A stretch of 64,000 bases of DNA from Hymenobacter telluris (GCF_017313265.1 NZ_JAFLQZ010000002.1:1-64000), one strand, 5' to 3'; shown: positions 44,677 through 53,231, numbered from the stretch's first letter. Numbers and translations: made by a program. The notes: generated from the letters alone by a model not told the origin.

Positions 44677-45054
44677 TTATACTTTCACTTTATCTAAAAG
44701 CTTTCTAACCCGCAGATCTAACTCCTCCGGATTGAATGGCTTGACCACGTAGTCGTCGGCACCTTGTTTGAGGCATTTGATTTTGTTGCTGGTTTCATCC
44801 TTGCCCGAAAGCATCAATAGCGGAGTGCTGTGGTGCAGGATGTTAGCGCGCAAGCGTTTGATGAAGTCCAAGCCATCCATAACTGGCATGGCGTAATCGG
44901 CTATGATGGCATCGGCGTTATTGCCCTTTTCCAGCCATTGGATGGCCTCCAACCCGTTTGATTTCAACACTACATCGAAATCAGAGGTGAAGTAATGTTC
45001 TAGGATCAGGCGAATCGACGGCTCATCATCGACTACTAGTAAGGTTTTTTTCAT
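44677..45054 (-). CDS. Single-domain response regulator (CheY-like)
   Basis: The 125-residue receiver domain has the acidic pocket LLVVDDEPS, phosphoacceptor Asp53 in IIADYAMPVMDG, Ser/Thr in MLSGKDE and Lys105 in VVKPFNP. No output domain follows. It lies between the EPS operon and the hybrid kinase, all on the minus strand, and could accept phosphate from the Hpt domain of that kinase. The ATG at 45054 is used; a TTG two codons earlier is the only in-frame alternative. A strong promoter lies at 45157-45187. Whether it also drives the EPS operon, whose first gene starts 86 bases after its stop, cannot be told, but no terminator lies between. Confidence 0.9.
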   Translation of the reverse strand: MKKTLLVVDDEPSIRLILEHYFTSDFDVVLKSNGLEAIQWLEKGNNADAIIADYAMPVMDGLDFIKRLRANILHHSTPLLMLSGKDETSNKIKCLKQGADDYVVKPFNPEELDLRVRKLLDKVKV

Positions 45055-45496
45055 AACCAATATCAGGAGGTGATGAGGTGGAAAGAAATTTCGTGTTCTA
45101 CGCAGGGGGATAGGCTCTCCCTGTGAAAATAAGTCAATTTGTTATGATTTGAGTTACAAATATAGGTGTCTGTATGGGAATAACAAAACTCTATCGATTT
45201 TATGCAATGATTTGGTAATCTTCACAAGGACGAGCTACACAGCTAATGTGCCATTCTGAAACCTATGAGCTACTGCAAAAAGCTTCCTTGACTTATAGGA
45301 AACATACAGTATAAAACTTCATTCTTCTAAGTGAAACAAAGCCAGAACGAAAATAACTAATTAAAAATTAAGGATTGTATATAATAAATCTAGCCTAGTT
45401 GGCCCTCATTCAATCAGCCAGTGCCCATTCTTTGAAATGTACTTTGAACATGAGTAAGTCATATACAGGAACCGGTTAAGGTGCCTAATACGTGGG
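45055..45496. other. Intergenic region between kinase and regulator genes
   Basis: AT-rich, with the response-regulator promoter at 45157-45187 and nothing else that I can name. Confidence 0.5.
45157..45187 (-). promoter_or_regulatory. Bacteroidetes-type promoter of response regulator
   Basis: On the minus strand TTTG (45187-45184), a 19-nt spacer, and TATATTTG (45164-45157). This has the same -7 box and spacer length as the promoter at 13279. It gives a leader of about 95 nt. Confidence 0.72.
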
Positions 45497-47623
45497 TTAA
45501 AAAATTTTGGCCATATTTTTTGAAAAAAGATCAATAAACAGTGGAGTGGCCTTGGAAATGGCAGTGGCTAACGTATAAAATTCGCTCTTAGACGGAATAG
45601 GAGTGGTTTCTGCCAACGCCTCAAGCTTCTTAAGATGGTTTGTTTCTGGCTGGATGTTGAGGCTGCCGAAGGTGGTTTTCAGGCTGTGGGCCTCCTGGGC
45701 CACCGTCGGCCAGTCGTTTCGCTCAATGGCATCCTGCAAAGACCGAACCTGCTGGGGCACTCTCTCCACGAATAGCTCCAGAATCTTGTAAATGAACACG
45801 GGGTCGTTGCCCAACTTGCCGAGCAGATTGAAATCATAATGCAAACCCAGCTCTGCCGGCGCCGCTGGTTCTTCCGGTAGCGGTAGGCCACCACCAGGAG
45901 CCCGCTTGCTCACTTGAGCAAGCAGATTATACAAGGCCACATCGGTGTAGGGCTTGGTGAGGTAATGCGTGAAGCCCAACGACTGGTAGGAACCCGCATT
46001 GATGCGAATTGCATCCGCCGACAACGCAATAATGGGTACATGCTGGTTCGGGCCGGGTGCAGCGCGGAGGCGGGCCGTAGCTTCTATGCCATCGAGCATA
46101 GGCATCTGCACATCCATCAGAATCAGGTCGTACTTGCTTTGCGACGATTTAAGCAAGGCTTCCTCTCCGTTCTGCGCCATTTCCACCCGCACTTTCCACT
46201 GCCCCAGCATCGAAACGCCAATCAGTTGGTTGACGGCGTTGTCTTCGGCCAGCAGCACCGTGAGGCCTTGCAGCAGATTGGGGTCTTTGATAACCGCTGC
46301 ATTTTCCGTTAAAGGGGCTTCGCTCACTGCGTACGGAATAGTGAACCGGAAGCAGCTTCCGCGGCCTAGCTCACTTTCCACCTCAATGGAGCCACCCTGT
46401 AGCTCAATCAGGTTCTTGCAGATAGTCAGCCCAAGGCCCGTGCCACCGTACAAGCGTGGAATGCTGCTGTCGGCCTGCCGGAAGCTGTTGAATATCTGGC
46501 TGATGTTCTCAGGGCTGATGCCAATACCCGTGTCGGCTACACTGAAGGTGATGGGCAAACTGCTGCCTTGGCACTGGCTGGCATCAATGGTGATGGTAAT
46601 GGCGCCTTGGCGCGTGAACTTGATGGCGTTGCTGATTAGGTTGACTAGCACCTGATGCAGCCGGAAAGGGTCGCCTGTGGCAAGTGGTAGGGGGGCTTCC
46701 GGACTCACAATGCGCAGTAGCAAGCCTTTCTCGTCGGATTTGAAACTCAACGAGCGAGCCGCATTCTGAACCGTAGATAGCACATCGAATGGGATATTCT
46801 CCAAGCTAATCTTGCCGGACTCGATTTTGGCAAAATCCAGGATGTCGTTGATAACTACCAGCAAGTTCTCGGTGCTGGACTTAATCATATCCACGTAATC
46901 GGTTTGCTCCGTGGAGAGGGGCTCCTTCTTCAGCAAGTCCGCCAAGCCCATAATTCCGTGCAAAGGCGTCCGGATTTCGTGGCTCATATTGGCCATAAAC
47001 AGCTGCCGGGCTTGCACCGATTCTTCGGCCACCTGGTGGGCCCGTTTCAGGTCGGTAATGTCCGACGAAAACGTAAGAATGTAGTCCGAGCCATCTGCCT
47101 GCGCCAACGGGCTTTTGGTGGTGTAATACCACACCGTTTGCCCATCCTTAAGGTGGTAGCATTCCTCGAATGACGTGGTAACTATCGGGCGGCTTATTGC
47201 TTCTGTTGGGTCAGTGTCCGGGCTGGCAGGGCTTTCTTCTTCCACCGAAGCCGGGCTGATTTGCTGCTCAAGCAACTCAATGTAGCGCTTGTTGGCTAAG
47301 ATGCATCGGCCGGCCTGGTCTTCTACATACACCAGGTTCGGGCTGTTATCAATCACCAAGCGCACTAGGCCCTGCTGGTCTTCCAGCTGCTGCTCGGTTT
47401 GTTTGAGCTGGCTAACTACCCTGGCTAAGTTGTGCGCCGCCTCCGGCGACGATACCAGGGTGGTAGAAGCGGTATCCACTGTTTCCAGCAGGGTTCTAAG
47501 CCGGGCTACTTCGGCTTCGGCTTCTTTCCGCCTTTGGCGTTCGAGGGCTAGGGTGACCTTCAGACTCATAAGCAGGGAAAAGTATGCTGCACCAGACAGG
47601 GGCCGCCCCACCGAATTACTCAT
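45497..47623 (-). CDS. Hybrid sensor histidine kinase (PAS-HisKA-HATPase-REC-Hpt)
   Basis: The 708-residue protein has no membrane segment. A coiled coil (about 20-85) and a PAS domain (about 86-200) precede HisKA with His215 in MANMSHEIRTPLHG. HATPase motifs follow (VLVNLISNAIKFT; VADTGIGIS; GGTGLGLTICK). A receiver domain (VLLAEDNAVNQ; LILMDVQMPMLDG) is next, and a C-terminal Hpt domain has EAHSLKTTFGSLN. It is thus a complete phosphorelay up to Hpt, and its target could be the lone receiver downstream. The ATG at 47623 lies within a perfect 20-bp inverted repeat (separate entry). It may regulate the EPS operon. A cytoplasmic signal is likely since no transmembrane part is seen. Confidence 0.9.
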   Translation of the reverse strand: MSNSVGRPLSGAAYFSLLMSLKVTLALERQRRKEAEAEVARLRTLLETVDTASTTLVSSPEAAHNLARVVSQLKQTEQQLEDQQGLVRLVIDNSPNLVYVEDQAGRCILANKRYIELLEQQISPASVEEESPASPDTDPTEAISRPIVTTSFEECYHLKDGQTVWYYTTKSPLAQADGSDYILTFSSDITDLKRAHQVAEESVQARQLFMANMSHEIRTPLHGIMGLADLLKKEPLSTEQTDYVDMIKSSTENLLVVINDILDFAKIESGKISLENIPFDVLSTVQNAARSLSFKSDEKGLLLRIVSPEAPLPLATGDPFRLHQVLVNLISNAIKFTRQGAITITIDASQCQGSSLPITFSVADTGIGISPENISQIFNSFRQADSSIPRLYGGTGLGLTICKNLIELQGGSIEVESELGRGSCFRFTIPYAVSEAPLTENAAVIKDPNLLQGLTVLLAEDNAVNQLIGVSMLGQWKVRVEMAQNGEEALLKSSQSKYDLILMDVQMPMLDGIEATARLRAAPGPNQHVPIIALSADAIRINAGSYQSLGFTHYLTKPYTDVALYNLLAQVSKRAPGGGLPLPEEPAAPAELGLHYDFNLLGKLGNDPVFIYKILELFVERVPQQVRSLQDAIERNDWPTVAQEAHSLKTTFGSLNIQPETNHLKKLEALAETTPIPSKSEFYTLATAISKATPLFIDLFSKNMAKIF

Positions 47624-47654
47624 TTAGCGAAACGGCTAAATGAGTAATTCGGTG
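47609..47654 (-). promoter_or_regulatory. Perfect 20-bp inverted repeat enclosing the kinase start codon
   Basis: Arms 47609-47628 and 47635-47654 with a 6-nt loop. The start codon (47621-47623) is in one arm. In an mRNA that begins upstream, the AUG and the first codons would be base-paired. The other arm reads ATGAGTAATTCGGTG on the plus strand, so both arms encode M-S-N-S-V. Confidence 0.8.
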
Positions 47655-47776
47655 CGCGGCACATTATCCTCGGAAAGATACCGGACTTTACTGGAAGAGT
47701 CACACAGGATGGTGCAATGGTAGACAGGCGCTGGCTAATAGACAGGGCCTGTAAAGTCGCCTAACGGGGTAAGTCC

Positions 47777-47784
47777 TACCTTTG
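47777..47784 (+). promoter_or_regulatory. Candidate -7 element of DUF4184 gene
   Basis: TACCTTTG fits TAnnTTTG and lies 50 bases before the ATG at 47835. No TTTG is seen at the expected -33 position. Confidence 0.4.
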
Positions 47785-47834
47785 CTACGCCTTACTAGCT
47801 CGGCTGCTCGGCGCTGGCCGCTACTTTATATTAT

Positions 47835-48584
47835 ATGCCATTCACTTTTTCGCATCCGGCACTGGTTGTCCCGTTGTTATACGCCCGGCGTAAGTACCAG
47901 TGGATATCCGCTACTGGGCTGATAGTGGGTAGCATGGCGCCCGACTGCGAGAAATTTATCCGGCTTAAGCTGGCTAGCGCGCACAGCCACACGGTAGCCA
48001 GCATCTTTTATTTCAGCTGCCCGGTTACGTTGGCGGTGGCTTTTATTTTCCACCTGCTGGTGCGGCGCCCACTCCTGGCGCACTTGCCGGGAGTGCTGTA
48101 TCGGCGCCTGGAAAAATACATGAGCTTTGACTGGTTAAACTACTTCCGGCGCTACTACTGGGGTGTGCTGTTGAGCGCCATAGTAGGCGCTGCGCTGCAT
48201 CTGTTCTGGGATAGTTTCACGCACAACCATACCCTGACAGCGGAAATGCTACCCGGCCTGCGTGGTATCATGTGGGTGGGCAGCCGCACCGTACCCATAT
48301 TTCACGTGGTGGCCTTTGTGAGTTCCGCAGTTGGTGGGGCCATCATTGCGCTGGCTGTCTGGCTCATGCCTGCGCGGCAACTCAAAGCTGTGCCCGCTAC
48401 TGCCAGCGTGCTGCACTATTGGGGCCTGGCGGTTGTGATAGGGGTAGTGCTGGAAATACAATGGGTGCTACTAGTGCAGCCACGTATCCTGAGTGCTGGC
48501 ATTGCCGCTATTACCGCCGGGCTGATAGGCATACTTGCCGCTTCCGTTTATTTCCGGCGGCGTATGGCCGTACGGCGCTCTTAG
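47835..48584 (+). CDS. DUF4184 family integral membrane protein
   Basis: The 249-residue protein starts MPFTFSHPALVVPLLY and has GSMAPDCEKFIRL near residue 35, both hallmarks of DUF4184. About six hydrophobic segments are present, with conserved His residues (FSHP, AHSH, DSFTHNH). The family has no assigned role; the conserved acidic and His residues resemble those of LexA-type membrane metal-dependent hydrolases (YdjM), with which it is distantly related. It stands alone between the kinase and the convergent ispD gene. Confidence 0.85.
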   Translation: MPFTFSHPALVVPLLYARRKYQWISATGLIVGSMAPDCEKFIRLKLASAHSHTVASIFYFSCPVTLAVAFIFHLLVRRPLLAHLPGVLYRRLEKYMSFDWLNYFRRYYWGVLLSAIVGAALHLFWDSFTHNHTLTAEMLPGLRGIMWVGSRTVPIFHVVAFVSSAVGGAIIALAVWLMPARQLKAVPATASVLHYWGLAVVIGVVLEIQWVLLVQPRILSAGIAAITAGLIGILAASVYFRRRMAVRRS

Positions 48585-48637
48585 TTGAGTGCCAGCAAAC
48601 CCCACTGAAATTGACTGGAGCGGGCCTTTAATTGCCA

Positions 48638-49357
48638 CTATAAAGCACTCTGCTGCCGTAGCAGTGCTTCCGCTAGCAGCAAATCATCGGGAGTTGTGAT
48701 TTTCAAGTTGCAGTAGTCACCGGCTACCAAGTGAATGGGGTGCATGTCTTCCACTACGCTGGCATCGTCGGTGAACGTGGCTAGCTCAGGTAACTGGTAG
48801 GCCCGCCGTAGCAAGTTGATTTCAAAGCACTGAGGCGTTTGCACCAACCGCAAGCGGCTACGGTCTAAAGCATAGGAACCCTGCTGGCTTAATCCGCGCA
48901 CCGAATCTTTGGGAGGCACAGCGGCTATAGCTGCCCCGTGGGTGGCGGCAGCGGCGTAAGTATTCTCAATAACGGTCACTGGCGTCAGGGGGCGTACTCC
49001 ATCATGCACAGCCACTACGCCCGTTGGGTAGCTGGCCAATTCTGCCAGCCCGTTGCGCACCGAGGCCCACCGTGAGGCCCCACCTGCTACCACCGTATGC
49101 GGCAACTGAATGTGGTAAGTGGCACACAGCTGCGCCCAGGTTTCAAACTGGTCGGCAGGCAGCACCAGCACAATGGCCACTACGCTCAGCACCGGATCAG
49201 CAAACCGGCGGAGTGTATGCAGTAGCACTGGCTCCCCGGCCAACTCCAGAAACTGCTTGGGCCGGTCGGCCCCCATGCGCGTACCGCTGCCACCGGCCAC
49301 TATAATGGCGTATCTGTTTGAAGAAGCAGAAGCTAAAGTGCCAGACGACGAAGCCAT
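48638..49357 (-). CDS. ispD: 2-C-methyl-D-erythritol 4-phosphate cytidylyltransferase
   Basis: IspD joins CTP and MEP in the third step of the non-mevalonate isoprenoid pathway. The 239-residue protein has IIVAGGSGTRMGADRPKQFL (nucleotide site), VAVHDGVRPLT, AAIAAVPPKDSVRG and QTPQCFEINLLRRAY, all typical IspD motifs, plus FTDDASVVE. The usual length is about 230. A short Ser/Ala-rich N-tail precedes the domain. A TACTTTTG box (49392-49399, minus strand) and a terminator-like hairpin of queA lie just upstream, so it probably has its own promoter. It feeds the isoprenoid pool used for carotenoids and polyprenyl carriers. Confidence 0.93.
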   Translation of the reverse strand: MASSSGTLASASSNRYAIIVAGGSGTRMGADRPKQFLELAGEPVLLHTLRRFADPVLSVVAIVLVLPADQFETWAQLCATYHIQLPHTVVAGGASRWASVRNGLAELASYPTGVVAVHDGVRPLTPVTVIENTYAAAATHGAAIAAVPPKDSVRGLSQQGSYALDRSRLRLVQTPQCFEINLLRRAYQLPELATFTDDASVVEDMHPIHLVAGDYCNLKITTPDDLLLAEALLRQQSAL

Positions 49358-49391
49358 AGTAGGGGGTGAGGTAAGAACGTGGGAATGGTAG

Positions 49392-49399
49392 CAAAAGTA
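49392..49399 (-). promoter_or_regulatory. Candidate -7 element of ispD
   Basis: TACTTTTG on the minus strand, 35 bases before the ATG. The same box stands upstream of queA. No clear -33 partner is visible. Confidence 0.38.
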
Positions 49400-49431
49400 A
49401 AGGCCCAGCCGTTTTCAGGGGCTAGGCCTTT
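49399..49431 (-). terminator. Hairpin after queA
   Basis: Arms AAAGGCCCAGCC (49399-49410) and GGCTAGGCCTTT (49420-49431) with one mismatch. It lies between queA and ispD, both on the minus strand. Confidence 0.6.
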
Positions 49432-49475
49432 GCAAGAATCAAACGCTGTGGTAGCAGCAACCAGTTGCTGCTTGC

Positions 49476-50528
49476 TTACAAGATCAGCATGGCGTCGCCG
49501 TAGCTGAAGAACTTGTACTTCTCTTTAATTGCCGTCTGGTACGCCTCAATCAGGAACTCGTGGCCGGCAAAGGCTGAGGCCATCATCATGAGCGTGCTTT
49601 CCGGCGTATGGAAGTTGGTGAGCAGCGTATTGGCAATTTTGAAATCGTAGGGCGGGAAGATGAACCGGTCGGTCCAGCCTTCATTGGCCTTCAGGCGGGA
49701 ATTAGCCGAAACCGACGATTCCATGGCGCGCATCGAAGTAGTGCCCACTGCGCACACTCGCTTCTTGGCATCCAGCGCCTTGTTCACCACTACAGCCGAA
49801 GCCGCGGGCACAATGAAATTCTCGGAATCCATCTTGTGCTTGGTCAGGTCTTCCACGTCCACGGTGCGGAACGTGCCCAGGCCTACGTGCAGCGTAACCG
49901 GTACCACTTCCACACCTCTGATTTCCAGGCGCTTCATTACCTCACGGGTGAAGTGCAGGCCCGCCGATGGGGCCGCTACCGCACCCGTGTGCTTGGCGTA
50001 GATAGTCTGGTAACGCTCCTTGTCGGCTGGCTCGGCGTCGCGGGTGATGGACTCGCGCGGTAGTGGCGTTTCGCCCAGGTTGTGCAGCGCTTTGTAGAAC
50101 TCCTCGTCGGAGCCGTCGAACAGGAACTTGATGGTGCGGCCGCGCGACGTGGTGTTGTCGATAACCTCGGCTACCACTTCACCTTCATCGTCGAAATACA
50201 GCTTGTTGCCCACCCGGATTTTACGAGCCGGGTCAACCAGCACGTCCCAGAGGTGAATTTCCTTGTTCAGCTCACGCAGCAGGAACACCTCAATCTTGGC
50301 GCCGGTTTTTTCTTTGTTGCCATAAAGGCGGGCCGGAAATACCTTAGTATCATTAACCACAAATACGTCGCCTTCGCCGAAGTATTCAATGATGTCTTTG
50401 AAAGTCCGGTGCTCTATCTTGCCGCTGTCACGGTGCAGCACCATGAGGCGGGATTCGTCGCGGTTTTTGGCTGGGTGTTGGGCCACCAGGGCCTCGGGCA
50501 GGTCAAACTTGAACTCGGAGAGCTTCAT
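49476..50528 (-). CDS. queA: S-adenosylmethionine:tRNA ribosyltransferase-isomerase
   Basis: QueA moves the ribosyl part of SAM onto 7-aminomethyl-7-deazaguanine in tRNA to give epoxyqueuosine. The 350-residue length and motifs match the family: [66 protein letters not shown] and [20 protein letters not shown] start at the ATG at 50528, the normal N-terminus; codons upstream are non-coding. A TACTTTTG box at 50584-50591 may be its promoter. It is divergent from the permease gene, with a 29-bp inverted repeat in between. Confidence 0.95.
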   Translation of the reverse strand: MKLSEFKFDLPEALVAQHPAKNRDESRLMVLHRDSGKIEHRTFKDIIEYFGEGDVFVVNDTKVFPARLYGNKEKTGAKIEVFLLRELNKEIHLWDVLVDPARKIRVGNKLYFDDEGEVVAEVIDNTTSRGRTIKFLFDGSDEEFYKALHNLGETPLPRESITRDAEPADKERYQTIYAKHTGAVAAPSAGLHFTREVMKRLEIRGVEVVPVTLHVGLGTFRTVDVEDLTKHKMDSENFIVPAASAVVVNKALDAKKRVCAVGTTSMRAMESSVSANSRLKANEGWTDRFIFPPYDFKIANTLLTNFHTPESTLMMMASAFAGHEFLIEAYQTAIKEKYKFFSYGDAMLIL

Positions 50529-50583
50529 ATAGGCAGGAAAGGCAAAGGCAATAGCTGGGGAAGCTAAAGAAAATTTGGGTGGG

Positions 50584-50591
50584 CAAAAGTA
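50584..50591 (-). promoter_or_regulatory. Candidate -7 element of queA
   Basis: TACTTTTG on the minus strand, 56 bases before the ATG, fitting TAnnTTTG. No good -33 partner. Confidence 0.38.
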
Positions 50592-50632
50592 CGCAACCTC
50601 GCTTGATTTATCGTTACTTTTCGGGCGGAAAG

Positions 50633-50734
50633 GTGAAATTGTGAATTTGTGAGGTGGTGAGCCTGTCGTTGGAAACAGCGGCATGTAGGCCAGCCGAACA
50701 TCAAACTCACCACCTCACAAATTCACAATTTCAC
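50633..50734. repeat. 29-bp perfect inverted repeat before the permease gene
   Basis: Left arm 50633-50661 and right arm 50706-50734 are exact complements, with 44 bases between. The right arm contains CACCTCACAAATTCACAA and ends 3 bases before the ATG at 50738. It can fold in RNA over the permease translation start. Confidence 0.8.
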
Positions 50735-50737
50735 TTT

Positions 50738-52000
50738 ATGAAAGCTCTGCGTCTGACTTTAGAAAGCTTCCGCTTTGCGTGGCAAGCCCTAAAATCAAAT
50801 TTGTTGCGGACCATTCTTTCGTTGTTGGGCGTTACGGTGGGCATTTTCGCCATCATATCGGTCTTCACCGTCGTCGATTCGCTGGAGGCCAACGTGCGCC
50901 AGAGCATGAGCTTTGTGGGCGACAAGGTGATTTACGTGATGAAAATGCCGTGGACCTTCGACCAGCCCGACTACCCGTGGTGGCGCTATTTTCAGCGGCC
51001 GGCCCCCACGGTGCGCGAGTATCAGCTGTTGCAGCGCAGCCTGTCCGATAACCAGCGGGGCGTTGCTATTTATGCGGCTACCGGCGGCAATACCCTGCGG
51101 GTGGGTTCCAATAGCCTACAAGGCTGCGCACTCATGGGCGTTTCCTACGATTACCGCAACGTGGCCGACCTGCCCATTGAGGAAGGCCGCTACTTCACCA
51201 CCCAGGAAGTGGAAGCAGCGCGCAACGTGGCCATTGTGGGCGCCGATATTGCCAGCACGCTATTCCCGAACGGCTCGGCGCTGGGGCAGCAGTTCAAGGC
51301 CCGCGGCCTGACGTTCACCATCATTGGCATCGTAAAGAAAGAAGGCAAGAAAATTCTGGATACCCCCAGCAACGATACCAACTGCGTTATTCCGTTCGGG
51401 GCGTTCAGCAAGATATTCGCGCTGAGCACCAACGGCCTGACTGGCGTAACGCCCACCATTGCCGTGAAAGGCCGCGACGAGGACGTAGGGCTGCTCGACC
51501 TGGAATACGAAATGAAGGGCCTGATTCGCAACATCCGCACCCTCAAACCCCGTGAGGAAGACAACTTCGCCCTCAACCGCCCCGAAATGCTGACCAACAT
51601 GGTAGGTAAGCTGTTCTCGGTTATTGGTATTGCGGGGGCCGTTATTGGCTCGTTTGCTATGCTGGTAGGCGGTTTCGGTATTGCCAATATCATGTTCGTG
51701 TCGGTGAAGGAGCGCACCAACATCATCGGTATTCAGAAGTCGTTGGGAGCCAAGAACTACTTCATCTTGTTCCAGTTTCTGTTTGAAGCCATTTTCCTGT
51801 GCTTGATTGGTGGAGCCGCCGGCATCTTTCTGGTATGGCTCATTACGCTGGTGCCGCAGGACGCCATGCCGCTCACCCTGTCGGCGGCCAATATCACCCT
51901 GGGCCTTACCGTATCGGTGGTGATTGGGGTACTGGCGGGGATTATCCCGGCCGTACTGGCTGCCAACCTCGACCCGGTTATTGCTATTCGGAGCAAGTAA
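50738..52000 (+). CDS. MacB/FtsX-type ABC transporter permease
   Basis: The 420-residue protein has an N-terminal helix (LLRTILSLLGVTVGIFAIISV, about 20-42), a periplasmic MacB-like core (about 45-290) and three C-terminal helices forming the FtsX domain (GSFAMLVGGFGIANIMFVSV; KERTNIIGIQKSLGAK; LIGGAAGIFLVWLI). Such permeases work with a LolD/MacB-type ATPase on lipoproteins, peptides or cell-envelope stress and do not usually form a pore. No ATPase gene adjoins it; the lone ATPase at 58004 is of another type. The start at 50738 gives the family's usual N-terminus (MKALRLTLESF); codons upstream lie in the inverted repeat. Confidence 0.88.
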   Translation: MKALRLTLESFRFAWQALKSNLLRTILSLLGVTVGIFAIISVFTVVDSLEANVRQSMSFVGDKVIYVMKMPWTFDQPDYPWWRYFQRPAPTVREYQLLQRSLSDNQRGVAIYAATGGNTLRVGSNSLQGCALMGVSYDYRNVADLPIEEGRYFTTQEVEAARNVAIVGADIASTLFPNGSALGQQFKARGLTFTIIGIVKKEGKKILDTPSNDTNCVIPFGAFSKIFALSTNGLTGVTPTIAVKGRDEDVGLLDLEYEMKGLIRNIRTLKPREEDNFALNRPEMLTNMVGKLFSVIGIAGAVIGSFAMLVGGFGIANIMFVSVKERTNIIGIQKSLGAKNYFILFQFLFEAIFLCLIGGAAGIFLVWLITLVPQDAMPLTLSAANITLGLTVSVVIGVLAGIIPAVLAANLDPVIAIRSK

Positions 52001-52088
52001 GGCGTCAAATAGTTACTTATTGATGGTGAACTTCAGCGAGTTGTAATTCACTGCCAATTAGTTAATGCACTTGTAGAGCTGGGGTACC

Positions 52089-52118
52089 CGGTCCGACGGT
52101 TTTTGGGCCGTCGGGCCG
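52089..52118 (+). terminator. Hairpin after permease gene
   Basis: Arms CGGTCCGACGG (52089-52099) and CCGTCGGGCCG (52108-52118) with one G-T pair, 89 bases after the stop. No T run follows. Confidence 0.5.
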
Positions 52119-52208
52119 AAGCCACTTAACGATTCAGCAATCAACAATTCAATAACCTAACCGAGCAACTATTCACAAGCATCCTGTAATTTGCACGCCT
52201 GTTCTTTT

Positions 52209-52244
52209 AGCCGCTCTAATTGCGTGGGGCGGCTTTTTCTTTTC
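52209..52244 (+). promoter_or_regulatory. Terminator-like hairpin in leader of LOG-family gene
   Basis: AGCCGC (52209-52214) pairs with GCGGCT (52229-52234), followed by TTTTTCTTTT. It lies about 70 bases before the ATG at 52311, so it is either a second terminator for the permease or an attenuator in the LOG leader. Confidence 0.4.
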
Positions 52245-52310
52245 CCACAATTCCCCATTTTTCCGGCAATCCAGCTCGGCTGGTTTTTGCCTGTAGTTAC
52301 CCCAGAACCT

Positions 52311-53174
52311 ATGTCTAAGCTCAAAAAAACCAGCCGCACCAAGGCCTCCGATGAGGTGATGAACGCCGGCAGCGGCCAAACTATCCGGCAGCCCGACGTG
52401 AATGATAACAAGGTGAAAACCATTAGTGACATTCGGGAGCAAACCCACGGCCAGCGCACCGTGCAGCTCGACGACGAGCAGCGCATCCGCAAAGCCTTCG
52501 TTGATAAAGACTGGAACGAAATCAAGATTGCCGACTCCTGGCAGATCTTCAAGGTGATGGCCGAGTTTGTGGAAGGCTTCGAGAAGATGTCGAAAATCGG
52601 TCCGTGCGTGAGCATTTTCGGTTCGGCCCGCACCAAGCCCGATAATCCGTACTACAAGATGGCCGAGGAAATTGCGGCCAAGCTGGTGCGCCACGGCTAC
52701 GGCGTGATTACGGGCGGCGGCCCCGGTATTATGGAGGCCGGCAACAAAGGCGCGCACTCGGAAGGCGGCCGTTCGGTGGGCTTGAACATCGAGCTGCCCT
52801 TCGAGCAGTTCAACAACATCTACATCGACCCCGACAAAATCATCAACTTCGACTACTTCTTTGTGCGGAAGGTGATGTTCGTGAAGTATGCGCAGGGCTT
52901 CATCGGTATGCCCGGTGGCTTCGGCACCCTCGATGAGCTGTTTGAGGCCATTACCCTGATTCAGACCAAGAAAATTGGCCGCTTCCCCATCGTGCTGGTG
53001 GGTACGGCGTACTGGAAAGGCATGTTCGAGTGGATTGAGCAGGTGATGCTGCACGAAGAGCACAACATTTCGCCCGAAGACATGCACCTAGTGCAGCTGG
53101 TGGATGACGCCGAGTCGGCCGTGAAAATCATCGACGACTTCTATTCCAAGTATCTGCTTTCGCCGAACTTCTAG
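52311..53174 (+). CDS. LOG family protein (TIGR00730-type Rossmann fold)
   Basis: The 287-residue protein has a polar N-terminal region of about 90 residues and then the lysine-decarboxylase-like Rossmann domain: VSIFGSARTKPDNPYY, GVITGGGPGIMEAGNKGA and GFIGMPGGFGTLDELFEAI. PGGxGTxxE is the diagnostic motif of cytokinin-riboside-5'-monophosphate phosphoribohydrolases (LOG). These split nucleoside 5'-monophosphates into base and ribose 5-phosphate; a role in nucleotide turnover is likely. The start at 52311 is the first ATG after the leader hairpin; in-frame codons upstream cross that hairpin. A good terminator follows. Confidence 0.88.
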   Translation: MSKLKKTSRTKASDEVMNAGSGQTIRQPDVNDNKVKTISDIREQTHGQRTVQLDDEQRIRKAFVDKDWNEIKIADSWQIFKVMAEFVEGFEKMSKIGPCVSIFGSARTKPDNPYYKMAEEIAAKLVRHGYGVITGGGPGIMEAGNKGAHSEGGRSVGLNIELPFEQFNNIYIDPDKIINFDYFFVRKVMFVKYAQGFIGMPGGFGTLDELFEAITLIQTKKIGRFPIVLVGTAYWKGMFEWIEQVMLHEEHNISPEDMHLVQLVDDAESAVKIIDDFYSKYLLSPNF

Positions 53175-53193
53175 TAGGCTTAGCTTCCTGTAT

Positions 53194-53231
53194 AAAGTCA
53201 GCTCCTCTGATGAGAAGCTGACTTTTTTATT
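53194..53231 (+). terminator. Intrinsic terminator after LOG-family gene
   Basis: AAAGTCAGCT (53194-53203) pairs with AGCTGACTTT (53216-53225), followed by more T. Confidence 0.82.

Noticed and set aside
45497-47623. Considered as two genes (kinase and Hpt protein)
   Set aside because: One uninterrupted frame links all domains and there is no internal start with support.
47640-47723. 27-codon plus-strand frame starting in the inverted repeat
   Set aside because: Its first five codons only mirror the kinase start; no further evidence of coding. Kept as part of the inverted-repeat finding.
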